This document shows, piece by piece, positions 45,707 through 54,444 of a DNA stretch of 64,000 nt (positions are counted from its first letter, which is position 1; each line of letters begins with the position of its first letter). This DNA is from Treponema sp. UBA6367 (GTDB lineage: Bacteria; Spirochaetota; Spirochaetia; Treponematales; Treponemataceae). The stretch covers positions 14,009 to 78,008 of the forward strand of contig DJRF01000024.1 of the NCBI GenBank assembly GCA_002437725.1, read 5' to 3'. The translations under genes were made by a program, and so were the position numbers. The notes beneath the pieces were generated by a model that did no database searches, had not been told where the DNA came from, and was given only the letters and a program-made list of their open reading frames with translations.

Positions 45707-46504
45707 ATGAACGAAAATAAAAAAAATTGGTGGAACTATGTAGACTTTTTTAAACTCACAGGGCTTTTATTAATTTGGGTTTCCGCATGGCTTTTTATGC
45801 TGCCTTCTAAAATGAAGATAAATGAGCCATATTTCGAAAATATTTGGGGAAACATTTTTGCCTTTTTAGGATTTTCCAAAATCAAAACCGTAAAAGTTTG
45901 GCAGCTTCCAGATTTGCTAAGTTCTGTGTTTGCGCTTATCTTAATGACGATTTTACAACTGCGAGGAATTTTTTCTTTTGTGCCAAAACTTTCAAAACAA
46001 AAAGAAAGCAAATCTATTGAAATAACTTTGAATACCCTGAGCATAATTGTTCACACATTGTTCTTTACCATGCTGGTGAAAGTATTTATTTTTCCAAATA
46101 CAGAAACTTCAAATTTCATGCAGCAACTAAAAAACGATATGTTTATGACGATTTTTTGCACAATCTGCATAACAGGAATGATTTTAGGGGCAAGAGCAAT
46201 TTCTAGACTTTTGCTTGTAATTTTTTCATTCTATGCGATTTTTAAAAACATAAACTTTATGAGCACCAGCTTAGGAATATGGGGATTTGCAGCAATTGTT
46301 TGCGCGGTCGTTGGTTTCTATTTAGAATTCTGCACCGATGGATTTGATAAAACAAGACTTTTAATGGATTTGCACTTTTTAGCAGGAAATTACGACTCTT
46401 TAGTTTTAAAAGAAAACGAAAAAGAAAGTCCTGTTGAAAAAAAAGATTCTTTGCCTTTAAAAAGCGTGAACAATTCTATAAATAAAACAAAAGTAAAATT
46501 ATAA
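45707..46504 (+). CDS. Conserved membrane protein, unknown
   Basis: A 265-residue protein with five to six hydrophobic helices (about residues 15-33, 60-90, 110-130, 147-165, 175-210) and a charged Lys/Glu/Asn tail after residue 235. No known domain is recognised. It opens a three-gene plus-strand run of unknowns (45707-48046) that is not shared with core metabolism and looks accessory. The 17-base gap to the next gene suggests an operon. Confidence 0.55.
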   Translation: MNENKKNWWNYVDFFKLTGLLLIWVSAWLFMLPSKMKINEPYFENIWGNIFAFLGFSKIKTVKVWQLPDLLSSVFALILMTILQLRGIFSFVPKLSKQKESKSIEITLNTLSIIVHTLFFTMLVKVFIFPNTETSNFMQQLKNDMFMTIFCTICITGMILGARAISRLLLVIFSFYAIFKNINFMSTSLGIWGFAAIVCAVVGFYLEFCTDGFDKTRLLMDLHFLAGNYDSLVLKENEKESPVEKKDSLPLKSVNNSINKTKVKL

Positions 46505-46520
46505 ATCGTAGGATTCTAAA

Positions 46521-47141
46521 ATGACAAAAACAAAAGCAACAATTTATTTGGTTTTATTTTTACTGATTTTTATAGGAATTCCATTTTTTGTAATAGAAAA
46601 AAATATCTTAATTTCCGGAGGCTGGAACGGACTTCCCTGGGGAGCAACCGAAAGCCAAGCAAAGGAATGGGTTCAAAAAAACAACACAAATGCGATTTGG
46701 AACAAATGCAAGCAAAATCACTTTGGAGTTTCTTGCTATAAAGTTACTTGGAAAGACAATGCAAACGTTCCATTTGAATCCATTGAATTTCAATTCAAAA
46801 ATGGTGAGCTTTGCGCCGTAAAAGAAACTAAGCTTCAAACTCAAATTGACCCATCAATTTCTATGAAGCTTGGAAATCCAACAAGCGGCAAAGACCTTGC
46901 AAATGACATTTACAAGGAAAAAGGAATAAAATATAAACTTACAGATAGAATTTTTTTCTACAAACCTGAACGGCAGCCGAAAAATGTAAAAGTCACTTAT
47001 AGCGTTGAACGCCTTGTAAGGACTAACCTTTCTGATTTGGATATGCCAGATTTAACGCTTTTTTATCAGCTTTCAATTTTTTATACATCGCCAGAATATA
47101 GTTCTCAAGAGCAAGAAAACGCTTTGCCGAATTTTTTATAA
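46521..47141 (+). CDS. Small membrane-anchored unknown, relative of the protein at 52660
   Basis: A 206-residue protein with an uncleaved-looking N-terminal membrane helix (TIYLVLFLLIFIGIPFFVI), then an extracytoplasmic part that starts LPWGATESQAKEWVQ. It resembles the gene product at 52660-53217 in pattern: a G-x-x-x-G start with Gln, a later F-x-x-G-E-L/K-L-Y strand (FQFKNGELCAVK here) and a K-L/Y-G-N-P box. Both may be small periplasmic proteins of the same distant family. Function unknown. Confidence 0.55.
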   Translation: MTKTKATIYLVLFLLIFIGIPFFVIEKNILISGGWNGLPWGATESQAKEWVQKNNTNAIWNKCKQNHFGVSCYKVTWKDNANVPFESIEFQFKNGELCAVKETKLQTQIDPSISMKLGNPTSGKDLANDIYKEKGIKYKLTDRIFFYKPERQPKNVKVTYSVERLVRTNLSDLDMPDLTLFYQLSIFYTSPEYSSQEQENALPNFL

Positions 47142-47236
47142 GTTTTTATGATTTTGACAAAATGCATTAAGGAAGATAAAACAAAAATGCAAAATCAAAG
47201 TTGAATCGTTCGATTTGCATATTTAAGGAAACAAAA

Positions 47237-48046
47237 ATGTTCAATAAAAAAAATATTTTTTCAATCGTTTTAGCCGCAGCTTTTTCTTTTTTGCTTTTTT
47301 CATGCCGCACAACTGCCTTAGTCAAAGACAACTTGCACGAAAATGTTTTTTACGTTCAGATTGGAAACGGAATTTACTTAAAAAACGTAACCGAAAACGC
47401 AAAAACATCATATTCGATAGTAAAAATAGATTTAAAAAATCCAGAGCTAAAACTGAACTGGACTTCTTTAAAAGAAGGATGGATTTTGCCAGAAAACACA
47501 AAAAATTTTGCAAAAAGAACAAAAAGTCTTGCAGCAATAAATACTACACCTTTTGAAATCAAAAAAAGTTTTCCCAAAAACAAAACTTTACCAGTCGGAA
47601 TAATTTGTGAAAACGGAAAAGTTAAATCAAATCCGCAAAAAAAATACGGAGCTTTAGTCTTTTACAAAGCAAACAGCGAACTTTTTTGCAAAATTATTGA
47701 AGACCAAACAGAGATAAACAAATTTTCGCAAAAAATAGTTTATGCCTGCGGTGGATTTTGGCAGAGTTTAAAAGAAGGCAAAGATTTCAATTCATTTAAG
47801 GATATAAAAAATTGCCGCACCGCAGTAGGAACTTCGCAAGATGAATCAACACTTTTTATTCTTGTAGGAAAAAATCTTTCCTATAGCGACTGCAACAAAA
47901 TCTTTCAAAAAGAAAGCGTTTTCAACGCATTGCAATTAGACGGCGGTCGCTCCTCGCAACTGGTAATCAAAGACAAAAAAATTGCAGGACACTTTTTTAA
48001 TCGAAAAGTCTGTTCATCCTTAGGATTTACAGTCGAGGCTCAATAA
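47237..48046 (+). CDS. Phosphodiester glycosidase-domain lipoprotein (NAGPA-like)
   Basis: A 269-residue lipoprotein (signal peptide, lipobox LFSC, cysteine at residue 23). From about residue 75 it follows the phosphodiester glycosidase (NAGPA) fold: AAINTTPFE, NCRTAVGTS, LFILVG and the hallmark NALQLDGGRSSQLV near the C-terminus. Members remove GlcNAc caps from phosphodiesters or act on exopolysaccharide. The ATG at 47237 with AAGGAA upstream is preferred over the open frame start 12 codons earlier. Its last 20 bases overlap the convergent lipoprotein gene, and its stop lies at the start of a 48-bp direct repeat. Confidence 0.78.
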   Translation: MFNKKNIFSIVLAAAFSFLLFSCRTTALVKDNLHENVFYVQIGNGIYLKNVTENAKTSYSIVKIDLKNPELKLNWTSLKEGWILPENTKNFAKRTKSLAAINTTPFEIKKSFPKNKTLPVGIICENGKVKSNPQKKYGALVFYKANSELFCKIIEDQTEINKFSQKIVYACGGFWQSLKEGKDFNSFKDIKNCRTAVGTSQDESTLFILVGKNLSYSDCNKIFQKESVFNALQLDGGRSSQLVIKDKKIAGHFFNRKVCSSLGFTVEAQ

Positions 48047-48617
48047 TTACTTCTCCATCAAAAATACCTACAAAAAAACTTTGAATTTGGATTTTAGAGC
48101 CTGTTGCCTTTATAAAATCAGAATTTTCTGATGATTTATAAAAATATATGTTTTCCTCATCATCAGAAGTTATAAAAAATTGGTGGATATTATCTTTTTT
48201 AGTATCCTTATCATTAAAAAACAAAATTTTATTTTCATTCAATAAAAAACTACTGTTCTTGCCAAAGCCAAGATAATATTTTTCATCCACTTTTAGCAAA
48301 AACGAAACATATACGTCATTTGCAAGTCCTTCTCCATAATTTTCCACTTGAAAAGTTTTGTTTTCATTTTCTTTTAGACTTTCCGAAATAAAAGTATTAG
48401 AAGAAAAACTTATAAGACTTTCACTCCAAGATTTTCTGTCATAGGAAAAGACCGAATAGACTTCGATATTAACAGAATTCATCGATTTATTAGAAATTTC
48501 AAAAGAAAAGCCGCAATTGTAAAAAGGTTCTGTAGCAACTTCATTATTTTTACAAGAAACAAAAAATTGAAATGTTATAAAAAATAAAAAACATACAAAA
48601 ATTGAACTTTTTTTCAT
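48027..48617 (-). CDS. Small lipoprotein, partner of the astacin-like gene
   Basis: A 196-residue protein with a signal peptide and lipobox FVSC (cysteine at residue 22). The mature part is beta-rich with many Ser, Asn and Phe and no recognised domain. Its ATG overlaps the stop of the astacin-like gene by 4 bases (48614-48617), so the two are translationally coupled and probably work together, for example as protease and partner. The 3' end of this gene contains one copy of the 48-bp direct repeat. Confidence 0.6.
   Translation of the reverse strand: MKKSSIFVCFLFFITFQFFVSCKNNEVATEPFYNCGFSFEISNKSMNSVNIEVYSVFSYDRKSWSESLISFSSNTFISESLKENENKTFQVENYGEGLANDVYVSFLLKVDEKYYLGFGKNSSFLLNENKILFFNDKDTKKDNIHQFFITSDDEENIYFYKSSENSDFIKATGSKIQIQSFFVGIFDGEVIIEPRL
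48041..48088. repeat. 48-bp direct repeat, left copy
   Basis: Exactly identical over 48 bases to 49978-50025. It begins in the stop codon of the phosphodiester glycosidase gene and covers the last codons of the small lipoprotein gene. The two copies bracket the two-gene astacin cassette. Confidence 0.95.
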
Positions 48618-49933
48618 TGATATATCTCTTTTACCATTGCAATATCATTAGCAGACAAAACTGTGTTATATCTTGTGTAAAAAGAATTATTAAACTTATA
48701 TCCGTTATTTAAGTTATTATATGGAATTTTTATTTTTATGTCAGGATAAAGCATTATCGAATTAAAATCAAAATCCCCATATACCATACTGTTTTTTTGA
48801 GAAGTCCAACAAGGATACCAAATTGTTATTGTCCACAGCCATACTTTTATTTGTTTTTTTTGCCAACACCAACCAAAAAAATCTTTTTCTATTTTCGAAT
48901 AATCATTATTTGAATTCTCCACAAAAATATAAGAATCACGATCATAACGCTGGTGTTCATGCTTCAATCCCAACACATGTCCTAATTCATGTAAACAAGT
49001 TCTAGAAAGAGCTTGCCCAGAAATTCCTGCACGAAGTTTTAAATATCCGAATGGACCAGATACATAACCTATAGTTGCACGACCATTCCAATTATCTGTG
49101 TTTTCATCATAAATTTTTATACAACCAACTACACATAAACCTAACTGAAATTCATTCCAACCACTATAGGAAAACTCTTTGAAACTAATTTTTTTATCAG
49201 TTTTTTTTGTCCAAATTTCCATTGCATTAATAACAGCTTGTCTATGCTCATTAGTTATATTACCCCATCGATAATTTATTCTTCCATTTATCCAACAGGA
49301 AGTTGTTCTTATTTGAAATAACGCACGAGAGTCTTTTTCCATTGCTTCTGATAATTCATTTACAAGTTGCTGTGCATTATAACCATCTGCTACAGCATTA
49401 AGCAATTCCACAGTTACTATTCCTTCAATAGAGTTGAAAGGAATTTCAACATCATCCGCAATTAATATACCAGTTTCTGTTCCGTTTATATAATCAAGAG
49501 AAAGTGCTTTTGAAGGATTCGGTATAAGTTGACTAAGCCCTTCATTAAACTCTTCTACAATTTCATCAAGTTCCTCTCTTAGTGTTATCTCTTCTGTTTC
49601 ACCAATTACAAATCTTCCATTTTTAATTTTTTCCTTATTCCTTTTTAATAAAGACAGATCACTTGGAAGAAGTAAATTTATGTCATCCAAACTATATGAA
49701 GTTATTAGACTTCTATTCGGACTGCAGTCTATATCTATATACTTTGAAACTGTTTCTATTCCTTTCAATACAGATTCGTTTTGAAGTTCCAAAACCGTAA
49801 GATATTTCTTCGTAAAATTTGAATAATCTTTTGCATTTGCTTCTATTTCAGTTTTTTCTATACCTTGATTACAACCAAATAACAAAAAGAAAATTGATAC
49901 TAATAAAAATGTGCAATTAAACTTTTTTAACAT
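48614..49933 (-). CDS. Astacin-family (M12A) metallopeptidase lipoprotein
   Basis: A 439-residue lipoprotein (lipobox LFGC, cysteine at residue 21) with a pro- or linker region to about residue 215, then an astacin-like catalytic domain. The zinc site is complete: CLHELGHVLGLKHEHQRYDR with His315, Glu316, His319 and His325, and a Met-turn SIMLYP. The DRDSYIFV segment also matches astacins. Between the zinc site and Met-turn lies a Trp-rich stretch (WCWQKKQIKVWLWTITIWYP) of unknown role. Bacterial astacins are uncommon and are usually secreted; here the enzyme is probably cell-surface anchored. It is coupled to the downstream lipoprotein gene. Confidence 0.88.
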   Translation of the reverse strand: MLKKFNCTFLLVSIFFLLFGCNQGIEKTEIEANAKDYSNFTKKYLTVLELQNESVLKGIETVSKYIDIDCSPNRSLITSYSLDDINLLLPSDLSLLKRNKEKIKNGRFVIGETEEITLREELDEIVEEFNEGLSQLIPNPSKALSLDYINGTETGILIADDVEIPFNSIEGIVTVELLNAVADGYNAQQLVNELSEAMEKDSRALFQIRTTSCWINGRINYRWGNITNEHRQAVINAMEIWTKKTDKKISFKEFSYSGWNEFQLGLCVVGCIKIYDENTDNWNGRATIGYVSGPFGYLKLRAGISGQALSRTCLHELGHVLGLKHEHQRYDRDSYIFVENSNNDYSKIEKDFFGWCWQKKQIKVWLWTITIWYPCWTSQKNSMVYGDFDFNSIMLYPDIKIKIPYNNLNNGYKFNNSFYTRYNTVLSANDIAMVKEIYQ

Positions 49934-49977
49934 ATAAACCCCTGATATTTAGAAAATATAGCAAATTTAAAAAAAAG

Positions 49978-50025
49978 CAATAATTACTTCTCCATCAAAA
50001 ATACCTACAAAAAAACTTTGAATTT
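49978..50025. repeat. 48-bp direct repeat, right copy
   Basis: Second exact copy, upstream of the astacin-like gene and before the PilZ gene, 1937 bases from the left copy. It contains the same 3' codons of the small lipoprotein, so it is either a remnant of a lost gene copy or a footprint of recombination. Confidence 0.95.
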
Positions 50026-50080
50026 TATCTAATATTCAAATTGACGAACGCATATTTATAAACTAAAATTATATATCTGT

Positions 50081-50986
50081 ATGAGTTTTGCATTAGCTAC
50101 CAATCAGCAAATTAATAACTATTACGACACTTACAGGGATAACGAAATCGTCTTTACTAAAGACATTCTTAAGACCCTTAGGCTAGATCCTCGCCAAGTA
50201 TATGTAAAATGCGGCGGAGGCCAATGGCCTTGCATAATAAATTCTACATCATTTCAGTTTGCAAAAATAATAATAGGAACTACAGGCGGAGCCTACGCGC
50301 AAATAACAAAAAAAGATGCGCCGACTGTAAACTTAAGATACTGCTTTTTAGAGCAAGACAACACGCCTCTTCACTTTTTTGTTTCTTGCCATGTAACAGA
50401 AGTTACACCTTACATGAATTCAAAAGATTTAGCGGTAGTTACACTGACATTTACGCAGCGTCCGCCTGATGATTTAATTTTAAAACTAGGCTCCTTAATC
50501 GATGCAAACTACAGTTTTACCAGAAGGCGAGAAGAGCGCATCATTCTAAACAAGGACTCTTTAAGAAAATTAGGTTTAGATAAAAAAGAAACCATAATAT
50601 TCATTCAAGAAGTGCCAAGACGTTGCATTTTAGTAAATATTTCGTTTTCCGGCGCAAGAGTTGTTTTTATTGGCCGCCCTCAGTTTTTAAAAGGAAAAAA
50701 CGTTGTAATCAGACTCATGTTTTCAGATCCTAACGAAACAATCGACGTAAAAGGAACAATTATGTCGCTAGAAGAGTTGCCAGACAGAAAAGAACTTGTT
50801 CAAGCTGGTATTCAATTTGACGAAAGCCAGGTTCCTCTTGCTTACAAAATGCGAATAAATGACTATTTAGCTTCAAACCGAAAACTTTTCCTTGAAAGAA
50901 ACGAAAAAAAATTGCCTACCGATGAAACTGGCTCTGGTTTAGAAGCGACAGAAACTACTTTAGAAGATACAAAAAATCAAGAATAA
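50081..50986 (+). CDS. PilZ-domain protein
   Basis: A 301-residue cytoplasmic protein. The C-terminal half (about residues 140-270) has the PilZ layout: an Arg-rich RRREERI lead-in and the NISFSGARVVF strand (D/NxSxxG), then a beta-barrel with GTIMSLEELPDRKELVQAGIQF. The N-terminal half is similar beta-rich sequence, likely the PilZN domain of spirochaete PilZ proteins. It probably senses cyclic di-GMP; the region also holds a variant HD-GYP gene. A TPR gene follows 15 bases later. Confidence 0.85.
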   Translation: MSFALATNQQINNYYDTYRDNEIVFTKDILKTLRLDPRQVYVKCGGGQWPCIINSTSFQFAKIIIGTTGGAYAQITKKDAPTVNLRYCFLEQDNTPLHFFVSCHVTEVTPYMNSKDLAVVTLTFTQRPPDDLILKLGSLIDANYSFTRRREERIILNKDSLRKLGLDKKETIIFIQEVPRRCILVNISFSGARVVFIGRPQFLKGKNVVIRLMFSDPNETIDVKGTIMSLEELPDRKELVQAGIQFDESQVPLAYKMRINDYLASNRKLFLERNEKKLPTDETGSGLEATETTLEDTKNQE

Positions 50987-51001
50987 TAAAAAGGGCTAAA
51001 T

Positions 51002-52147
51002 ATGAACCAAAAAAATCCTTTAGACTCAATTTACTTTATAAACCTGCCTGAAAATTTCAAATTTTCACAGGCAGCAATGCAGATAGACTCTACGATTCCG
51101 TTGCCTGTTCAAAAGAAAATCGACGGCGATCCAGACAGTTTTAATATGAACGACATTTCAAGCGAGCAAGTTCTTGCAGGAATTCTTACTGTTCTTGCTT
51201 ACGACTTGCACAATCCGCACCTTGAATACTACCGTTCAATTATCAAAAAAGCCCGCCCAAATCTTTTTAAGGAACTTACTGAGGCTGCTGTTCTTAAAAC
51301 AAAAAATGAAGACTGGGATTTGGCAGAAGAACTTTTTATGAGCGTAAAAGGCTTGGATCCTGAAAACCCTGCAACAATCTTAAATCTAGCTTTGTTTTTG
51401 GATCAAAGAGCAGAAAATTACAGGCATTTAGGCCTAAATGAAGATGCAGATGCCTACGACAGCGACGCTTTGCAATATTACAAAGAAGCCATGGATGCTG
51501 AGCCTCCGATTCCAGACGCCTTTTTTAATGCAGGCTTTTTTTTCTTAAAGCAGCACAATTACCAAGAAGCAAAGGGAGCTTTTGAAACATTTCTTGCGCT
51601 AACTTGCGACACAAAGGATGAAGAGCTTGATGAAAATTTGCAATACAAACAGCAAAGAGCGCAAGAAATTGTTGACCACATAACAAATGATAATATGGAC
51701 GATGAAATTTTCTCTGCCGCATACAAATTGATTTCTTCCGGACAGGAAGAAAAAGGCTTAGAGGAAATCCGAAAATTTATTGCAGACAATCCTAAAGTTT
51801 GGAACGCCTGGTTTCTGCTAGGCTGGGGACTTAGAAAACTTGGCCGCTACAAAGATGCTCAAACTGCTTTTAGTCAGGCGCTTGAATGTGGCGGTGATTC
51901 CAATTCGGACACGTACAACGAGCTTGCGATTTGCTATCTGGAACTTGGAAACCTTAAAGAAGCAGAGAAAAGCCTTTTAAAAGCATTTGCGCTTTCTCCA
52001 GAAGATACAAAGATAATTTCAAATCTTGGATACTTAAAACTTAAGCAAGGCGACAAAGAGCAGGCTCAAAAATATTTTTCTACAGTCTTGGAATTCGCTC
52101 CTAACGACGCAATTGCCGCCAGCGAGCTTGCAAAACTTGAAAGTTAA
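51002..52147 (+). CDS. TPR-repeat protein
   Basis: A 381-residue cytoplasmic protein. After an N-terminal region of about 60 residues it has several tetratricopeptide units, clearest at PNLFKELTEAAVLKTKNEDW, the DAFFNAGFFFLKQHNYQEAK segment and three C-terminal units (VWNAWFLLGWGLRKLGRYK and so on). It should be a protein-interaction scaffold. It is downstream of the PilZ gene in what looks like a two-gene operon. Confidence 0.85.
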   Translation: MNQKNPLDSIYFINLPENFKFSQAAMQIDSTIPLPVQKKIDGDPDSFNMNDISSEQVLAGILTVLAYDLHNPHLEYYRSIIKKARPNLFKELTEAAVLKTKNEDWDLAEELFMSVKGLDPENPATILNLALFLDQRAENYRHLGLNEDADAYDSDALQYYKEAMDAEPPIPDAFFNAGFFFLKQHNYQEAKGAFETFLALTCDTKDEELDENLQYKQQRAQEIVDHITNDNMDDEIFSAAYKLISSGQEEKGLEEIRKFIADNPKVWNAWFLLGWGLRKLGRYKDAQTAFSQALECGGDSNSDTYNELAICYLELGNLKEAEKSLLKAFALSPEDTKIISNLGYLKLKQGDKEQAQKYFSTVLEFAPNDAIAASELAKLES

Positions 52148-52197
52148 AAGCAGCTTTTTATTCGTTAATAGGACAATTGGAAATTTCGTGCCAATAG

Positions 52198-52656
52198 TTA
52201 TTTTAGCTGCAAAAAATCTCCGCAATCAATTGAATTGCGGGCAAACCAGCCTTGCGGAACTTCAAGCGCATAGCGTACATAGCCTGTGCTGACAATAGAT
52301 TCCAAACTAAAAGGCTTCATATCAAAAATATCTTTTATTCGGCCGTCAGAAGTTATATACGCAATAGACAAAGGATGCGGCGTGTTTTTCATCCAAAAAG
52401 AAAGAATTTGGTCGCTTTCAAATACAAAAAGCATTCCTGTACCTTCGGGAATAATTTTTCTGCCCATATATCCATGCATGCGCTGTTCTTCTGTTTGAGC
52501 AAGCTCTACCTTTATAGGAACAAGGATACCGTCATGCGTTTTTATAGAAATTTCGGTTTTCTTTAATGAACTTTTACAAGAAAAACACATAAAAGCAAAC
52601 AAAGCAAGAAAGAAATATGTGAAAAATCCATCTTTTTTAAACTCACTTCTAATCAT
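52198..52656 (-). CDS. DUF192-domain lipoprotein
   Basis: A 152-residue lipoprotein (lipobox CFSC with cysteine at residue 27). The mature part is a DUF192 domain: ELAQTEEQRMHGYMGRK, MLFVFESDQILSFWMKNT and SLESIVSTGYVRYALEVPQGW. DUF192 proteins are small periplasmic folds of unknown activity. It overlaps no gene; the preceding gene ends 4 bases upstream on the same strand, consistent with an operon. Confidence 0.9.
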   Translation of the reverse strand: MIRSEFKKDGFFTYFFLALFAFMCFSCKSSLKKTEISIKTHDGILVPIKVELAQTEEQRMHGYMGRKIIPEGTGMLFVFESDQILSFWMKNTPHPLSIAYITSDGRIKDIFDMKPFSLESIVSTGYVRYALEVPQGWFARNSIDCGDFLQLK

Positions 52657-52659
52657 AAA

Positions 52660-53217
52660 CTAAAGCCCTTCCAAAAACATTTCTCTAGTCATTTCTGTGG
52701 CAGAAGGTCCGACTCTTGAGTTTCCTTGCAATTCATTAAATGTCTTCTTATCAACATATTTTAATGTCAACGGACGCTCTAAGCTCATTGTTACAGAATC
52801 ATTTTCCCAAACAGATTTTTCCGGAGAAACAGACTTTGGATTTCCATACTTTTTGCAAAGTTCAGTAAACACACTGTAGTGATCCATTTTTTCTTGATTT
52901 ATGTTTATTGTAATTGTGTAGAGCTTGTCATTGTAGAACTGAAACCAGCATCTTTCCAAAAAAGAAAAATCTTTTCCAGCATCAGTTTCTATTAGAACTC
53001 TATTTTCGCCAGGCAAAAGGGAAACATCTCTATCTCCGTGATAGCCAAAATCAATATTATTTTTCAAAGCTCTTTTGGTCTGTTCAAGGTTCATTCCCAG
53101 TTTTATTCCACCGTAACCTTCTGGAATTTGGGAACTAGAATTTTGAGAAAAAATCATATGGGGGAAAAAAAATAATAGAAAAAGACAAAAAATTTCTACA
53201 AGCAAATTCTTTTTCAT
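52660..53217 (-). CDS. Small exported protein, relative of the gene at 46521
   Basis: A 185-residue protein with a cleavable signal peptide (FCLLFFFPHMIFS region) and then IPEGYGGIKLGMNLEQTKRA, a pattern also seen at 46521. The later FYNDKLYTI strand and KKYGNPKSV box match too. No function known. The ATG at 53217 overlaps the stop of the cyclic-nucleotide-binding gene by one base of each codon, so translation is coupled; the open frame begins 6 codons earlier. Confidence 0.6.
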   Translation of the reverse strand: MKKNLLVEIFCLFLLFFFPHMIFSQNSSSQIPEGYGGIKLGMNLEQTKRALKNNIDFGYHGDRDVSLLPGENRVLIETDAGKDFSFLERCWFQFYNDKLYTITININQEKMDHYSVFTELCKKYGNPKSVSPEKSVWENDSVTMSLERPLTLKYVDKKTFNELQGNSRVGPSATEMTREMFLEGL

Positions 53218-54398
53218 CACGCACCCTTTCCACACTTTTTTCTATAAAATGCTGCCTGCTTAATCAGCTCATTGCAATCTGGAACAAGAATTTTTCCTTC
53301 CGCAAATTTCAAGGAAGGCTCCGATTGCAATTGATATTTTACAAACGGCTGCTGATTTTCAGGAATTGCGCACATATTTATGACATCTTGAACCGTAAGC
53401 TCGGTTTGAAACGAGCCTGTATACTTGTGGTTTTTTTCAATTTGAAGAGCAAGCATATCGATGATTTTATGCATTGGATCAGAAAGGCAGGCATTGTCCA
53501 ACTGCCGGTACATTGACCAAAGCCGTTCTGCCAAAGTTGTTGTAAGCCTTGAAATAAGCTGAGGCTGAGTTCCTACCATTTGATCAAAGTTTTGCCTATT
53601 TATAACCATAAGCTTGCAGTCAGACCGCGCGATTGCACTTGCAGAACGAGGCTTGTTCTCTAGCAAAGCCATTTCGCCAAACATATCGCCTTTTCCTAGA
53701 ACGGCAAGAACGACTTCAGCCCCGTTTACAACTTTTGAAATTTCAACTTTTCCGTCCTGAATTACAAACATATCAGAACCTTTTTGACTTTCAGAAAAAA
53801 TCATTGTTCCTTCAGGATAAGAGCGAAAAAGCTCTGCAGTAGGCTCAAAATAAATCGCCTTTGAACTAGGCTTGTATTTTAAAAAGCGTTGTTTTGCAAT
53901 CTGAGCATCTTCGCCAGAAGGACATTCCTTTAAATACTGGTAGTAAGCAAAAGTTGCAATAGAGTATTCCATTTTGCTGTCATAAAATTTCGCGACATTA
54001 AAAATCTGCTCTGGAGAATCTGAAGAAACCTTGCTCAAAGTTAGTTTTGTAAGCTCTTCATTCATCGTTCTCATGCGGTTTGCAAAAGTTCTGATTATTT
54101 TTAACGCAATTGGAGTATTCTTTCTTATAAGTTCGGGATATTGATCCTTCATAACAGAAATTACGCGGACATCTGTTACAGCAATTGCATTTTCAATCTG
54201 GCTATGTCCAGACATACATGGAATTACGCCAATAAAATCGCCAGGTCCTAAATATTTTACAGAAGAACCATTCGTGTCGTTGTTTTTATGGCAACGAACT
54301 TTTCCGCTTTGGATAATAAAAAAACGGTCGTTCAGCTCTTTTTCTTCCACAAGAATATATGAATTTGGAGTGAAATTTATTATTGATAACTGTAACAC
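53217..54398 (-). CDS. Double cyclic-nucleotide-binding domain protein
   Basis: A 393-residue cytoplasmic protein with two cNMP-binding folds. The first (about residues 15-115) has ELNDRFFIIQSGKVRCHK and GPGDFIGVIPC. The second (about 200-305) has GTMIFSESQKGSDMFVIQDG and GKGDMFGEMALLENKPRSAS, a phosphate-binding cassette with the Glu and Arg of a real cNMP site. The first site lacks that cassette. Residues 320-390 resemble a degenerate Crp-type winged helix (ELTVQDVINMCAIPE). A related T. pallidum gene lies, from memory, before murB. It starts with GTG at 54398. Confidence 0.86.
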   Translation of the reverse strand: MLQLSIINFTPNSYILVEEKELNDRFFIIQSGKVRCHKNNDTNGSSVKYLGPGDFIGVIPCMSGHSQIENAIAVTDVRVISVMKDQYPELIRKNTPIALKIIRTFANRMRTMNEELTKLTLSKVSSDSPEQIFNVAKFYDSKMEYSIATFAYYQYLKECPSGEDAQIAKQRFLKYKPSSKAIYFEPTAELFRSYPEGTMIFSESQKGSDMFVIQDGKVEISKVVNGAEVVLAVLGKGDMFGEMALLENKPRSASAIARSDCKLMVINRQNFDQMVGTQPQLISRLTTTLAERLWSMYRQLDNACLSDPMHKIIDMLALQIEKNHKYTGSFQTELTVQDVINMCAIPENQQPFVKYQLQSEPSLKFAEGKILVPDCNELIKQAAFYRKKCGKGA

Positions 54399-54444
54399 GC
54401 CTCACCGCCTTTTTTTGTTGTTTTAAAGTATAGATTTTCAGTTA

